A DNA stretch of 64,000 nucleotides from Neisseria weaveri (GTDB taxonomy: Bacteria; Pseudomonadota; Gammaproteobacteria; Burkholderiales; Neisseriaceae): NCBI RefSeq assembly GCF_900638685.1, contig NZ_LR134533.1, positions 434,001-498,000 of the forward strand. Reading direction: 5' to 3'. The notes under the pieces are model-generated. The model searched no databases. It was not told the origin of the DNA and worked only from the letters and a program-made list of their open reading frames with translations. The translations under genes were made by a program, and so were the position numbers. Positions 37,284-47,723 of this stretch are shown piece after piece. Within the stretch, counting starts at the first letter, position 1; the number at the start of each line of letters is the position of its first letter.

Positions 37284-37919
37284 ATGTCTGCTCAAAATTT
37301 AAAAGATCTTGATCTTCAAAATCTATATAAACTGAACTTACTGGGAAAAATTATTATTGCATGCTTAGTAACACTACTTGTCATTGTTTTGGCTTATTTT
37401 GCAATCTTTAAATCCCAATTGGAAGAGCTCTCTACTACACAAGAAAAAGAATTGGAGCTAAAAAAAATATACACCCAAAAAAGCATTCAAGCAGCTAGCT
37501 TAAATAATCTGAAAGCTGAACTCACTGCAATCAGAATGTCCTTTAACGTGCTATTAAAACAACTGCCATCTGAAACCGAGATACCCAACTTAATTCAAGA
37601 GCTTCACCAAGCCGGCTCTAAAAATGGATTACGCATGGACAGCCTAACTCCTCAAGCACCGGTAACAGACGGTCCAATACAAGTTTTGCCACATGATATT
37701 GCCATTACAGGAAAATATAGCCAAATTAGTGAATTTACTCGTGATGTTGGCTCTTTATCCCGAATTATTACGTTGGAATCCTTAAAAATTAATAAACACA
37801 AGGATGACAAAAATAATTTACTGACTATGATTGCGACAGCCAATACCTATAAAGCACGTACTTCTGAAGAAATTACTGCAGATATTGCTGCTGCAAGTGC
37901 AGCAGCTGAAGAACAATAA
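37284..37919 (+). CDS. pilO: Type IV pilus alignment protein PilO
   Basis: A 211-residue inner-membrane protein with a short cytoplasmic tail and one membrane helix (about 22-45). A coiled coil (about 48-90) and a periplasmic ferredoxin-like domain with LPSETEIPNLIQELHQAG near residue 94 follow. It pairs with PilN and contacts PilP. The C terminus is Ala-rich. Confidence 0.92.
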   Translation: MSAQNLKDLDLQNLYKLNLLGKIIIACLVTLLVIVLAYFAIFKSQLEELSTTQEKELELKKIYTQKSIQAASLNNLKAELTAIRMSFNVLLKQLPSETEIPNLIQELHQAGSKNGLRMDSLTPQAPVTDGPIQVLPHDIAITGKYSQISEFTRDVGSLSRIITLESLKINKHKDDKNNLLTMIATANTYKARTSEEITADIAAASAAAEEQ

Positions 37920-37937
37920 TTCGGGGACAACACCAAA

Positions 37938-38480
37938 ATGATAAAAAAAATACTTATTCTAACGGGTTTAACCCTACTTAGCGCCTGCTCTTCTGAACAT
38001 GAAGATCTTCAAGAATGGATGCAAAATACACAGAAACAAGCTCGTGCAAATATCAAACCGTTCGAAGCGCCATCTGTAAAACCTATGCCGCCTTATATTC
38101 CTCCTAATCAAAATGGTTTAAATGCATTTGACCCTAAACGGTTAAATATGATTCACAGAGGCGCCAACGCTCCAAATTTAAACCGCCCTAAAGAAGTCTT
38201 GGAAAACTTTAGTTTAGAGAATCTAAAATACGTCGGCCTATTGGAAAACGGCAAACAAACTTCTGGATTTATTGAAGCTGAAAACCATATTTACACAGTT
38301 GCAGAAGGTAACTATATCGGGCAAAATTTTGGGCTTATTAAAAGTATCACTGCCGATAAAATTTTACTACGTGAAGTAGTGGAAGATAGTCAAGGAAACT
38401 GGGTTTTCCGTGAGGCAGAACTACTGCTGAGTAGCGGTGAAACAAATCAAGATAAAACAACGCCTACAGGCAATAAATAA
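37938..38480 (+). CDS. pilP: Type IV pilus assembly lipoprotein PilP
   Basis: A 180-residue lipoprotein (lipobox LSACS, Cys at 17). It has an unstructured N-terminal half (EDLQEWMQNTQKQARANIKPFEAP binds PilNO) and a C-terminal beta domain with LENFSLENLKYVGLLENGK and VAEGNYIGQNFGLIKSI. It links the inner-membrane PilNO complex to the PilQ secretin. Twenty-one bases separate it from pilQ. Confidence 0.93.
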   Translation: MIKKILILTGLTLLSACSSEHEDLQEWMQNTQKQARANIKPFEAPSVKPMPPYIPPNQNGLNAFDPKRLNMIHRGANAPNLNRPKEVLENFSLENLKYVGLLENGKQTSGFIEAENHIYTVAEGNYIGQNFGLIKSITADKILLREVVEDSQGNWVFREAELLLSSGETNQDKTTPTGNK

Positions 38481-38501
38481 TTTACGGGGGTATTAATCAT
38501 C

Positions 38502-40670
38502 ATGAAACCAGGAAATTTTCAAGCTCTTTCAGCAATAGGTTTAATGTTTACTGCCATGCATTCCGCTATGGCTGGCAATATTACAGATATTAACGTATCC
38601 AGTTTGCCTAATAACCAAAAAATTATCAAAATTACTTTTGATAAAGATCCTATTAATCCAAGCGGTTTTGTTACTTCAACACCTGCCCGTATTGCTTTAG
38701 ATTTTGCCGGTACGGATATCAAGCTAGCGAACCCTGTATTGGAGTATGCAGATCCCTTGCTAAATCAAATCACAAGTGCCCAAAATAATAATCGTGCACG
38801 GCTTCTGTTAGGCTTAAATAAAGCCGGGCAATACAATACCGAAATCAAAGGTAATGAAGTTTGGGTTTATATTAAAGAAGCCCCCAGCTCAACTCAGTCT
38901 AAAGCCGCACCAATTCAAACCAATGCATATATAAATGAGCAAAATCATAAGGCCCGTAAGCCATCTGAGCAAATTATCGCGACAGCTAATATAGATTTCA
39001 GAAAAGGCGCACAAAATTCCGGTATTGTCGAATTTAACGCACCTGCATTCTCCGGACAGCCGGATATTAAACAACAGCAAGACCGATTAATCGTTACTTT
39101 AAAGAATTATCCGATTACGGCCCAATCTCAAAGAAGTATCGATGTTCGTGACTTCAATACGCCTGTACATAATGTAACCATGAAACGACTGGGTAATAAC
39201 ACTCAGCTTGTCATCAAAAACCAAGGAAGCTGGGCTTTCAAAACGCAAAATGCCAATGGCCGCTTCCAATTTGAGATTACTCAGAAGAGTAATCTCTCTA
39301 CCCAAGGCGTACCCGGAAATGTCAATAAAGCATTTAACGGTAGAAAAATTTCTTTAGACTTCCAAAATGTTGAAGTTAGAACAATTTTGCAGATTTTGGC
39401 AAAAGAATCCGGTACCAATATCGTAGCGAGCGATAGCGTTAACGGAAAAATGACTTTAACTTTAAAAGATGTGCCTTGGGATCAGGCCTTAGATTTGGTT
39501 ATGCAGGCCCGCAATTTAGATATGCGCAAACAAGGCAATATCATTAATATTGCTCCTAGAGAAGAGCTGTTGGCAAAAGATAAGTCGACACTGCAAGCTC
39601 AAAAAGAAATTGAAGAGCTGGGTCCACTATTTTCTCAAACATTCCAATTAAAATATAAAAACGTAGAAGAATTCAGAAAAATTTTACGTTTGGATGAGAA
39701 AAGCAGCAGTCAAAATAATAATTCCAATACATTATTGAGCAGCCGTGGCAGTGCTTTAATTGATCCAAGCACGAACACTTTGATCTTAACGGACAACAGC
39801 AATGTTATCCGGAAATTCCAAAAACTGATTGACGAACTGGATGTACCTACCCGTCAAGTGATGGTAGAGGCTCGTATTGTTGAAGCTAAAGACGGTTTCT
39901 CACGCAGTTTGGGGGCTAAATTTGGTTACACTGCCAATACTTCCCGTAACAGCTGGGGATCCAATTGGAGTAATGCCGTTAATAATCAAGGAACACACGT
40001 TACCAACCAATATAACCGCGCTAGGGATCAAATTAACGGCACATTGACGAATCCCGAACCTTTCTCCATGAATCCTAATGTGAATCTACCGGCAGCAGCG
40101 GCAACCAGCAGTATCGCTTTGGTACGTTCTATCGCTTCAGGCGCTTTGGGATTGGAATTATCCGCAATGCAAGAACAAAACCGCGGGAAAATTATTTCTA
40201 ATCCAAGAGTGTTAACTCAGGATAGAAAAGAAGCAACCATCGAATCCGGTACCGAAATTCCTTATCAGCAATCCACGTCGAGTGGTGCCACTTCGGTATC
40301 GTTCAAAAAAGCCGTATTGGGTTTAACCGTTACACCCAACATCACTCCGGACGGTCAGGTTATTATGAATATCAAAATCAACAAAGATAACCCCAATGAG
40401 TGTGGCATTGTCGATGGCCAACAAACCTTGTGTGTCAGCACCAAGCGCCTGGAAACCCAAGCCATGGTTGAGGATGGCGGTACATTAATCGTCGGAGGTA
40501 TTTATGAAGAAGAAAATACCAACACTGTCAACCAAGTTCCTTTATTGGGCGATATCCCGGTTTTAGGCAATCTGTTTAAAACCAGATCGCGCAATGAAGC
40601 TCGCAAGGAATTGCTGATTTTCATCACACCCCGCATCATGGATAATCAAGGCAGCAATCTTCGTTATTAA
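38502..40670 (+). CDS. pilQ: Type IV pilus secretin PilQ
   Basis: A 722-residue outer-membrane secretin through which pili emerge and DNA enters. It has a signal peptide (about 1-24), two AMIN-type domains (about 27-125 and 160-255), an STN/N0 domain (about 280-350, [22 protein letters not shown]), an N1 domain, and the secretin barrel (about 460-715, with [14 protein letters not shown]). Between the AMIN domains there is only a short Gln/Ala/Lys linker. The octapeptide small basic repeats (PAKQQAAA type) of meningococcal PilQ are absent. Confidence 0.94.
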   Translation: MKPGNFQALSAIGLMFTAMHSAMAGNITDINVSSLPNNQKIIKITFDKDPINPSGFVTSTPARIALDFAGTDIKLANPVLEYADPLLNQITSAQNNNRARLLLGLNKAGQYNTEIKGNEVWVYIKEAPSSTQSKAAPIQTNAYINEQNHKARKPSEQIIATANIDFRKGAQNSGIVEFNAPAFSGQPDIKQQQDRLIVTLKNYPITAQSQRSIDVRDFNTPVHNVTMKRLGNNTQLVIKNQGSWAFKTQNANGRFQFEITQKSNLSTQGVPGNVNKAFNGRKISLDFQNVEVRTILQILAKESGTNIVASDSVNGKMTLTLKDVPWDQALDLVMQARNLDMRKQGNIINIAPREELLAKDKSTLQAQKEIEELGPLFSQTFQLKYKNVEEFRKILRLDEKSSSQNNNSNTLLSSRGSALIDPSTNTLILTDNSNVIRKFQKLIDELDVPTRQVMVEARIVEAKDGFSRSLGAKFGYTANTSRNSWGSNWSNAVNNQGTHVTNQYNRARDQINGTLTNPEPFSMNPNVNLPAAAATSSIALVRSIASGALGLELSAMQEQNRGKIISNPRVLTQDRKEATIESGTEIPYQQSTSSGATSVSFKKAVLGLTVTPNITPDGQVIMNIKINKDNPNECGIVDGQQTLCVSTKRLETQAMVEDGGTLIVGGIYEEENTNTVNQVPLLGDIPVLGNLFKTRSRNEARKELLIFITPRIMDNQGSNLRY

Positions 40671-40732
40671 TAGATTCAAGCCCGAATTGATTAACCGATA
40701 AATTAAACACTTAATATTATTTTTCGTTTAAA

Positions 40733-41266
40733 ATGCCTGCTATGAATACCATAGCAGGCAATTTATTTTTAATCGGTTTGATGGGAGCCGGAAAAACCAC
40801 TTTGGGAAAGCAGCTTGCCCAAAGGCTTAACCGTTGCTTTTTTGATAGTGATCATGAAATATGTCAAAGAACCGGCGTATCCATACCTACCATATTCGAA
40901 TTAGAAGGCGAACAGGGATTTCGCGACCGTGAAAGCAACGTGATAAACGAACTTACCCACATGGAAAATATTGTATTGGCAACCGGTGGCGGTGCAGTTT
41001 TACGTCCGGAAAACCAATCTTTTCTCAAAAAGCGCGGTACCGTTATTTATCTGCATGCTTCTCCCGAAGTTCTTCTTAAGCGTACCCAGCACGACACTAA
41101 CCGTCCCCTGCTTCAGGTGGATAATCCTTTAGCCAAGCTGCAAGAACTTTATAACGCAAGAGACCATATTTACCGCTCCCTTGCCGATGTTGTAGTCGAA
41201 TCAGACCAACCCAACTGCTATAAAACACTCGAGCATTTGCTGAATATCCTTCCCCAGAGCAAATAA
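40733..41266 (+). CDS. aroK: Shikimate kinase
   Basis: A P-loop kinase of up to 177 residues for the fifth step of the shikimate pathway. Walker A is GLMGAGKTT near residue 15. The shikimate-binding [21 protein letters not shown] and [12 protein letters not shown] are intact, as is the lid [11 protein letters not shown]. Two in-frame ATGs (40,733 and 40,742) are possible. Both lie in a perfect 11-bp hairpin and neither has a good ribosome site. aroB begins four bases after it. It follows the pil operon, as in other Neisseriaceae and gammaproteobacteria. Confidence 0.93.
   Translation: MPAMNTIAGNLFLIGLMGAGKTTLGKQLAQRLNRCFFDSDHEICQRTGVSIPTIFELEGEQGFRDRESNVINELTHMENIVLATGGGAVLRPENQSFLKKRGTVIYLHASPEVLLKRTQHDTNRPLLQVDNPLAKLQELYNARDHIYRSLADVVVESDQPNCYKTLEHLLNILPQSK
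40734..40760 (+). promoter_or_regulatory. Hairpin over the aroK start codon
   Basis: TGCCTGCTATG and CATAGCAGGCA pair perfectly (11 bp) with an AATAC loop and are followed by an AT-rich ATTTATTTTT. The stem contains or touches both candidate start codons. It could act as a weak terminator for pilMNOPQ or restrain aroK translation. Confidence 0.5.
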
Positions 41267-41270
41267 TCCT

Positions 41271-42353
41271 ATGCGTACCCTTAATGTAAATACCCCGTCC
41301 CACAGTTATCCGATTTTTATCGGCGAACATCTGCTTGATAATGCTGCCGATCTGCTCCAACCTTACTTAAGCAAACAGGCTGCCATCATTACTAATGAAA
41401 CCATCGCCCCACTTTACTTAGACAAACTTTCTGCGAACCTTAACCATGCCGGCATACGGAATTTCAGTATCATCCTGCCTGACGGTGAGCAGTATAAAGA
41501 CTGGCAAACCCTAAATCTGATTTTTGACGGTCTGATGCAAAACCGCGCCGAAAGAAAAACGACATTAATCGCATTGGGAGGCGGCGTCATTGGAGATATG
41601 GTAGGGTTTGCCGCTGCCACTTACCAACGCGGCGCGCCTTTTATTCAAATTCCTACCACCCTGCTCAGTCAGGTTGATTCGTCTGTGGGCGGCAAAACGG
41701 CTATCAACCACCCTTTGGGGAAAAATATGATTGGTGCATTTTACCAACCTCAAGCCGTACTGGCCGATTTGAATACCTTATCCACACTGCCTGCCCGCGA
41801 ATTATCAGCAGGTTTGGCCGAAGTCATCAAATACGGTGCATTAGGAGATGAACATTTCCTTGAATGGTTAGAAAAAAATATTCATCTGCTTGTAGCAAAA
41901 GACAGCCCTACCCTAATCGAAGCCGTTTATCATTGCTGTCATATGAAAGCCGAAATCGTTTCCCAAGATGAAACCGAACAGGGCATCCGCGCTTGGTTGA
42001 ATTTAGGGCACACTTTCGGCCATGCGATTGAAGCAGAACAAGGTTACGGAAACTGGCTGCATGGAGAAGCAGTCGCAGCAGGCATGATTTTAGCCTGCCG
42101 TTTGTCGGAAGAACTAGGTTGTATCAATGCCCAAGATACGCAAAAAATACGCAATCTGCTTGATGCCGCCCATCTTCCTGTCGAACCGCCCTGCTTTGAT
42201 TTCGAACGCTGGATCGAGCATATGAAACATGATAAAAAAGTCAGCAGCGGTATTATGCGTTTTATCGGCTTGGATAAATTAGGCAAAGCAAACATTACTG
42301 AAATTACCGATATGGAAATTTTAAGAAGAACACTCCAGCCGTATCTTCCCTGA
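41271..42353 (+). CDS. aroB: 3-dehydroquinate synthase
   Basis: A 360-residue NAD- and zinc-dependent enzyme for the second step of the shikimate pathway. [19 protein letters not shown] near residue 103 binds NAD and phosphate. [21 protein letters not shown] near 136 is the substrate region. Zinc ligands are in the Glu of [15 protein letters not shown] and HGEAVAAGM. Length is standard. It is translated with aroK. Confidence 0.95.
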   Translation: MRTLNVNTPSHSYPIFIGEHLLDNAADLLQPYLSKQAAIITNETIAPLYLDKLSANLNHAGIRNFSIILPDGEQYKDWQTLNLIFDGLMQNRAERKTTLIALGGGVIGDMVGFAAATYQRGAPFIQIPTTLLSQVDSSVGGKTAINHPLGKNMIGAFYQPQAVLADLNTLSTLPARELSAGLAEVIKYGALGDEHFLEWLEKNIHLLVAKDSPTLIEAVYHCCHMKAEIVSQDETEQGIRAWLNLGHTFGHAIEAEQGYGNWLHGEAVAAGMILACRLSEELGCINAQDTQKIRNLLDAAHLPVEPPCFDFERWIEHMKHDKKVSSGIMRFIGLDKLGKANITEITDMEILRRTLQPYLP

Positions 42354-42460
42354 TTCACCCTGAAATTTCAGACGGCCAATAGCAAATAAACTTATTTTTA
42401 TGTCCCGGCAATATCAAAAATACAGTTTATTTGCTATAAAACTTTATAGATTATATAAAT

Positions 42461-43216
42461 TCAAAAATCCAATAATTGCGCCACATTACGCTCGGTCTGT
42501 TCTGCAATCTCGTCCACAGATATGCCGCGGATTTCTGCAATTATTTCCGCAATCGCAGCCACATTGGCAGGTTCGTTGACCGAATCCTTCAACATAAAAG
42601 GGCTGTCTGTTTCCAATACCATCTTATCCAACGGCAATCTTTCCGCTGCCAATCTGACTTTTTTAGCAGTCGGATTCAACAACAGCGAGCCGATACCGAT
42701 CTTCAAGCCGCACCGTATAAACCCTTGAGCTTCTTCAAGACTTCCCGAAAAAGCATGCACAATCCCACCCCTACTGAAACCCGATTCTTTCAATACCGCC
42801 AACATCACGGCAGACGACTTCAAATTATGCAGAATCACCGGGCGGATTAATTTTTCCGCCAGCAGCAATTGGGCTTGAAACCAATCAATCTGGATCCGTT
42901 TCTGCTCCTCCGTTAATGCCTTATCATAAAAATCCAAACCGATTTCACCCACCCATGCCCGAGGAAACGCCAACAATTTCTTTTCCACTTCAACCAAATC
43001 ATCGGCGCATGCCTGCCCTGCAAACCACGGATGAATGCCAAATGCAATATGTATACCGTTTGTATCCGACAATGCGGACACTTTATCAAAATCGGCCGCA
43101 GAAGCAGAAGGCACAATAAAACGGCTCACGCCCGCCTCCGTCGCACGGTTTAAAACATCGGACAAGTTCCCTGTAAAAGCCTTATCGGCAAGATGGCAAT
43201 GGGTATCGGTAAACAT
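42461..43216 (-). CDS. TatD-family metal-dependent hydrolase
   Basis: A 251-residue TIM-barrel hydrolase of the TatD/YcfH group. FTDTHCHLADKAF at the start supplies metal-binding His. GEIGLDFY near residue 93, VILHNLKSS, VHAFSGSLEEA and LETDSPFM complete the active site. Members act as 3'-5' DNases in repair; YcfH-type specificity cannot be separated by eye. The TTG four codons upstream was rejected. A paired-DUS element lies upstream. Confidence 0.88.
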   Translation of the reverse strand: MFTDTHCHLADKAFTGNLSDVLNRATEAGVSRFIVPSASAADFDKVSALSDTNGIHIAFGIHPWFAGQACADDLVEVEKKLLAFPRAWVGEIGLDFYDKALTEEQKRIQIDWFQAQLLLAEKLIRPVILHNLKSSAVMLAVLKESGFSRGGIVHAFSGSLEEAQGFIRCGLKIGIGSLLLNPTAKKVRLAAERLPLDKMVLETDSPFMLKDSVNEPANVAAIAEIIAEIRGISVDEIAEQTERNVAQLLDF

Positions 43217-43248
43217 AATTTCACACAAATAACATCATTCAGAAACAG

Positions 43249-43276
43249 AAGGCCGTCTGAAAATTTCAGACGGCCT
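43249..43276. terminator. Paired-DUS terminator
   Basis: An inverted uptake-sequence pair between the Dyp peroxidase stop and the tatD-family gene, on the downstream side of the peroxidase. Confidence 0.75.
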
Positions 43277-43296
43277 CAAGCTCAACCCTCAAGCAA

Positions 43297-44208
43297 TCAA
43301 AGTGCTTTCAAACGGTCAACGGAAGGCGCATAGTAATACGCTCCGGAAACCGGCAAGGTAACATATTTCAACAGCAAATCGGTTTTCCCGTCCGCCTCGC
43401 CGAACATACTCAGCAGTTGCGCTTCGATATTGTGCAAGGTCCGGCAATAAGCGATAAACATCAAACCATGCTCACCCGAGGCTTTACCAAACGGCAGACT
43501 ACGGCGGACAATCTTCAAACCCACGCCGTTTTCCTTGATGTTTACCCGACCTAAATGAGAATCCGCACGACGCACTTCCTTGCTAAACTCCTCATTCTCC
43601 ACTTTGGATCTGCCTACCGACGCTTCCTGTTCTTCCAAAGGCACCTGTTTCCATTTATGCAAATCATGACGGTACTTCTGAACCATCACATAACTGCCGC
43701 CTTCATCTTCCCGGTCGCCGGGAATCAGCGCCACGTTGGCAACATTCTCATCGCCTTGCGGATTTTCCGTACCGTCGACAAAACCGTCCAAGCCACGGTC
43801 TTCAATCCAGCGGAAGCCGTGCGTTTCATCACGCACATCAATGATACCTTCAAAAATCTCCACCAGCTTCATCGCCAAAGCAAAATTCACATCCGGGCGC
43901 ATAGACTGGATATGAAACAGCACATCATGTTGGGTTGCCGGTGCCAAACCGCCTCCCAAAGCACGGAACGGCTTAATTTCCGCGCCTTCCCCGGTATGCC
44001 CGAAAGCCTTCCAAAGTTCGCTGCCGAAGCCGATGGTCAAACCCAAAACGCTGTCGGGAAATTGGGTTTGCATTTCTGACAACGCCGCCAAAGCAGCTGA
44101 ACATGCACGGGGGATGTCCGAGCGTTTTTCTAGGGCAACATTGGCTTCAATAAAAATAGCGGCCTTACAATGATCCGGAATAATTGCGGTTTGTGGTTGT
44201 TTCATCAT
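43297..44208 (-). CDS. Dyp-type peroxidase (YfeX-like)
   Basis: A 303-residue haem peroxidase with the GxxDG motif in GLDGFVDGTENPQGDEN (catalytic Asp near residue 140) and the proximal His region about 75 residues later. YRHDLHKWKQVPLEEQE and LPFGKASGEHGLMFIAYCRT fit the P/YfeX class. No Tat signal is seen, so it is probably cytosolic. Some YfeX proteins act on porphyrins; the substrate here is unknown. AGGA precedes a doubled ATG; the 15-codon extension upstream begins with TTG and is rejected. Confidence 0.88.
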   Translation of the reverse strand: MMKQPQTAIIPDHCKAAIFIEANVALEKRSDIPRACSAALAALSEMQTQFPDSVLGLTIGFGSELWKAFGHTGEGAEIKPFRALGGGLAPATQHDVLFHIQSMRPDVNFALAMKLVEIFEGIIDVRDETHGFRWIEDRGLDGFVDGTENPQGDENVANVALIPGDREDEGGSYVMVQKYRHDLHKWKQVPLEEQEASVGRSKVENEEFSKEVRRADSHLGRVNIKENGVGLKIVRRSLPFGKASGEHGLMFIAYCRTLHNIEAQLLSMFGEADGKTDLLLKYVTLPVSGAYYYAPSVDRLKAL

Positions 44209-44691
44209 TTTTCCTGCAAGGTTTGTATAATGTTTGATTATAAACGATAACAAGATGATTTCTAATTATTTTCCAATAAAATCATCTATTCGGAAGATTA
44301 AGTCGGGCAATCCGCCCCCTTTATTATCCGACCGCCAGGATACCGTATATTTATAGAAACCCAAGCCGGTCGCCAGCACATATATTACTATACCGCAGAG
44401 TGAAAGAATACAGCTAAATTACCTTCAAGCTCGAACCTTTATGATTCATATTTTCAGACGGCCTTCATCATGCTCAACAAACTTTAAAACAGGCCGTCTG
44501 AAAATTTGCGCGATACCTCCTGATTTTCAGACGGCCTTACCGACAAAGCACCACATCAAAAACCGCTTCACTATTACCGTATTTTTTTCACTGCCCTGAC
44601 ACGCACGAAAAATTCCGAGACAGCCGGACCGGATATCGACAGCCGGTTTATTTGTTATACTGCTGTCCGGTTCACTACTCCGCACACCATC
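44209..44691. other. Intergenic region with three DUS copies
   Basis: Nearly 500 bases between divergent genes. Uptake sequences near 44,453, 44,492 and 44,525 (the last two inverted) are the only recognisable elements. Confidence 0.6.
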
Positions 44692-45483
44692 ATGCTTACC
44701 CCTAAAATCATTTTCTTTGATATCGACGATACGATTTACCAAAAATCCGGCGATATTTTACGCCCGTCGGTATTACAGGCCATGTTGGCATTAAAACAGC
44801 AAGGTATCTTAACCGCCATTTCCACCGGTCGTCCTTTTGCGGCCATTCCGCCCAAAGTGCACGACGTTATCCGCCAAGCAGGAATCGATCTGATCATGAC
44901 AACCAACGGACAGATCATCCGTCATCGCGGCGAAATTCTCGACAAACAGCCGTTAGATAAGGCAAAAATCGAAAAAATGTGTGTATTTTTGGAAAACCGC
45001 AAAATTCCCTACGCTTTTGTCGCCGACCACACCATCGCCGTTTCAGAGTCGGTACCATTGGTTGAAGATGCGCTAACCGGCATTATTCCCGATTATCCGA
45101 CTGACAAATATTTTTACCGCAACCACGACGTGTTTCAAATGCTGGTTTTCTATCCGGAACATCAAGATATCGTCAGCAGCGAAGCCGCAAAATACGGTTA
45201 CAAAACCGTCCGCTGGCACCCGAATGCCGTCGATATGCTCGATATTTCCAGCTCCAAAGCCCGAGGCATCCGCCACGCCCTATCGCTGTTGGCCATCAAA
45301 CCCGAACAAACAATGGCTTTCGGCGACGGATTGAACGACATAGAAATGATGCAGGCCGTCGGTTTCGGCGTTGCGATGGGCAACGGACATCCTGAATTGA
45401 AAGCCGCTGCCGACTATATTTGCCCGGCAGTCGGTGAAGACGGCATTTTCAAAGGCTTGCAGGCTTTAAAACTGATTGCCTGA
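44692..45483 (+). CDS. HAD-superfamily Cof-type phosphatase
   Basis: A 263-residue HAD-IIB hydrolase. Motif I is FFDIDDTIYQ (nucleophile Asp near residue 10), motif II STGRPFAAI near 44, the lysine motif is in SSKARGIRHALSL near 188 and motif IV is FGDGLNDIEMMQAVGFGVAMGN near 210. It probably dephosphorylates sugar phosphates or flavin precursors; specificity is not readable. Confidence 0.88.
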   Translation: MLTPKIIFFDIDDTIYQKSGDILRPSVLQAMLALKQQGILTAISTGRPFAAIPPKVHDVIRQAGIDLIMTTNGQIIRHRGEILDKQPLDKAKIEKMCVFLENRKIPYAFVADHTIAVSESVPLVEDALTGIIPDYPTDKYFYRNHDVFQMLVFYPEHQDIVSSEAAKYGYKTVRWHPNAVDMLDISSSKARGIRHALSLLAIKPEQTMAFGDGLNDIEMMQAVGFGVAMGNGHPELKAAADYICPAVGEDGIFKGLQALKLIA

Positions 45484-45584
45484 ACCGCTGTTATGCTTGA
45501 TACCGAACACCGACAACCTCGGTACAAGCCTGCCTGCCGATACCAACTCGACCCGATATTTTTCAGACGGCCTCAAAACACCCG

Positions 45585-45594
45585 CCCCCCCCCC
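45585..45594 (+). repeat. Ten-base poly(C) tract
   Basis: An uninterrupted C10 in the gap between the HAD gene and pta, about 185 bases before pta. Tracts of this length are often length-variable in Neisseria. Confidence 0.9.
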
Positions 45595-45731
45595 GCAGCC
45601 GCATTCAAATATTTTTCAAAAATTTAATACAAGGCATTAATTTTATTGTATATTTATTCGGTCTAAAAACCGGAAGACACGTTTTTCAGATATTTTTCAG
45701 ACGGCCTTTTGATATAAAATGCCGATTGTAA

Positions 45732-45740
45732 TGCTATAAT
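45732..45740 (+). promoter_or_regulatory. Extended -10 promoter for pta
   Basis: TGCTATAAT is a perfect -10 with TGn extension about 40 bases before the pta start. The -35 is poor. Confidence 0.6.
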
Positions 45741-45779
45741 CACAACAATTTTTCCCTCTTGGTTAATAAAGGATAATTT

Positions 45780-47285
45780 ATGGCTAATGTATTAGTTGTA
45801 CCTGTTTCCGGCCGTATCGACAGCTACGCAGCCGTCGAAGCGGTTTCAAAGGCTCTGCCAAACGCCACCGCATTCCGTGCGTTTGACGATGCAGGTCAAG
45901 CCGAATTATTGATTTGCACAGGCAAAGGCGACGACTGGCTGGACAAACTGGTTTCCGACATCGCCGCCCTGAATACTGAAAATGTCGTTATCGAAGGTGC
46001 CAAACCCGATTTGGAATGCTCGGTTTTACCGACTAAAAACTTGGAAATCGCCTTATCCGTAGATGCCAACGTCGTTTTCGTCGCCAAAGCAGACGACGAT
46101 GCCCAAAGCGTCGCCAAACGCCTGAACATGGTTAAACAAATCTATACGACCGCCGCAGGCATTCTCGCCGGCTTCGTATTGGAACAAGAAAACGACGCAT
46201 TGGGCGCCGCCATTTCCGAACATACCGGCTTAGCCTATCTCGGCTCCGTAAACAACATCAAAGATACTGCCGCCGTATTGAAAGTTACCAACCGCATGTC
46301 TCCGGCACAATTCCGTGTCAGCATGATGGAAGCCGCGCGCAAAGCCAACAAACGGATCGTCTTGCCGGAAGGCGCCGAACCGCGCACCGTACAGGCCGCC
46401 GCCATCTGCCATGAAAAAGGCATTGCCCGTTGCGTATTGCTGGCACCGCGTGCCGAAGTGGAAGCAGTTGCCAAAGAACGCGGCATTACCTTGCCCGATT
46501 CTTTGGAAATCATCGATCCGGCCACATTAATCGAACAATATGTAGAGCCCATGTGCGAACTGCGTAAGAGCAAAGGCTTAACACCCGAGCAAGCACGCGA
46601 ACAGCTGCAAGATACCGTAGTTTTGGGCACCATGATGATGGCTCAAAACGATGTAGACGGCTTGGTATCAGGCGCGGTTCACACCACCGCCAACACCATC
46701 CGCCCTGCTTTGCAGTTGATTAAAACCGCCCCTGGCGCCAGCTTGGTATCGAGCGTATTCTTCATGCTGCTGCCGAATCAAGTTTTGGTTTATGGCGACT
46801 GCGCCGTCAATCCCGACCCGACCGCAGAACAATTGGCCGATATCGCCATCCAATCTGCAGACTCGGCCAAAGCATTCGGCATCGAGCCCAAAGTAGCCAT
46901 GATTTCTTACTCTACCGGCACGTCAGGCGCAGGCCCAGCAGTAGAAAAAGTAGCCCAAGCGACCGAAATCGCCAAAGCCAAACGCCCGGATTTGGACATC
47001 GACGGCCCGCTGCAATACGACGCGGCAACCGTACCGAGCGTGGCAAAATCCAAAGCCCCCGGCAGCACCGTTGCAGGCCAAGCTACCGTATTGGTATTCC
47101 CGGATTTGAACACCGGCAACTGTACATACAAAGCAGTACAGCGCAATGCCAACGTATTGAGCGTAGGCCCGATGCTGCAAGGCCTGCGTAAACCTGTAAA
47201 CGACCTGTCCCGCGGCGCCCTGGTAGACGACATCGTTTACACCGTTGCATTGACCGCGATTCAAGCTGTTCAAATGGCTCAATAA
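45780..47285 (+). CDS. pta: Phosphate acetyltransferase
   Basis: A 501-residue enzyme interconverting acetyl-CoA and acetyl phosphate. The N-terminal region (about 1-110) resembles the P-loop-like/DRTGG regulatory part of long Pta proteins. The catalytic PTA_PTB domain occupies about 175-495: [56 protein letters not shown] and [16 protein letters not shown]. ackA is not in view. RBS AAAGGAT precedes ATG and a strong terminator follows. Confidence 0.94.
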   Translation: MANVLVVPVSGRIDSYAAVEAVSKALPNATAFRAFDDAGQAELLICTGKGDDWLDKLVSDIAALNTENVVIEGAKPDLECSVLPTKNLEIALSVDANVVFVAKADDDAQSVAKRLNMVKQIYTTAAGILAGFVLEQENDALGAAISEHTGLAYLGSVNNIKDTAAVLKVTNRMSPAQFRVSMMEAARKANKRIVLPEGAEPRTVQAAAICHEKGIARCVLLAPRAEVEAVAKERGITLPDSLEIIDPATLIEQYVEPMCELRKSKGLTPEQAREQLQDTVVLGTMMMAQNDVDGLVSGAVHTTANTIRPALQLIKTAPGASLVSSVFFMLLPNQVLVYGDCAVNPDPTAEQLADIAIQSADSAKAFGIEPKVAMISYSTGTSGAGPAVEKVAQATEIAKAKRPDLDIDGPLQYDAATVPSVAKSKAPGSTVAGQATVLVFPDLNTGNCTYKAVQRNANVLSVGPMLQGLRKPVNDLSRGALVDDIVYTVALTAIQAVQMAQ

Positions 47286-47312
47286 TCCTTTATTGAACTG
47301 AGGAAACGACAG

Positions 47313-47340
47313 AAAGCCCGATTTTTTAATCGGGCTTTTT
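47313..47340 (+). terminator. Terminator of pta
   Basis: AAAGCCCGAT and ATCGGGCTTT pair around a T-rich loop, followed by TTTTT, 30 bases after pta. Confidence 0.85.
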
Positions 47341-47397
47341 AATTAGCTGTAAAAGAAAATAAACCGTTTCCGACAACAACAAATCCAAACTTAAAAT

Positions 47398-47510
47398 CCG
47401 TTTGAAAAATTAAGGCCGTTTGAAAAATTAAGGCCGTTTGAAAAATTAAGGCCGTCTGAAATTTAAGGCCGTCTGAAATTTAGGCCGTCTGAAAATTTTC
47501 AGACGGCCTT
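47398..47510 (+). repeat. Tandem array of intact and decayed DUS
   Basis: Three 18-bp units CCGTTTGAAAAATTAAGG are followed by three units carrying the canonical GCCGTCTGAA at spacings of 17 and 16 bases, the last paired with an inverted copy to form a hairpin. The first three cores differ from the uptake sequence by one C-to-T change. The gap around it (47,286-47,580) holds no gene. Confidence 0.9.
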
Positions 47511-47690
47511 TTCCGTGCCCTAACACCAATGGTAGCAGCACTCGGTTTCATAGCCATATCGGATGCAAAAGCCCGGTAATTGAAGCCGCGCGCGAAAAAT
47601 CGGCGCGTTTTTTGAGATAAACCGGATTTAAATTTGTTGCACTCTGTGAAATACTTTTGCAAATTATACCGAACTCGGGAAAGCAGAATG

Positions 47691-47718
47691 ACAAAAGCGA
47701 CGATGTAGTCGCTTTTGT
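47691..47718 (-). terminator. Terminator of com-methylase operon
   Basis: ACAAAAGCGAC and GTCGCTTTTGT pair around GATGTA just after the methylase stop. Confidence 0.75.
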
Positions 47719-47723
47719 TTTAT

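Noticed and set aside
47398..47510. CRISPR-like array
   Set aside because: Units are only 16-18 bases with no spacers of constant length, and each is an uptake sequence or its variant.
47480..47662. 60-residue frame across the prophage end
   Set aside because: Its C terminus is translated uptake sequence and it spans the inferred prophage junction.
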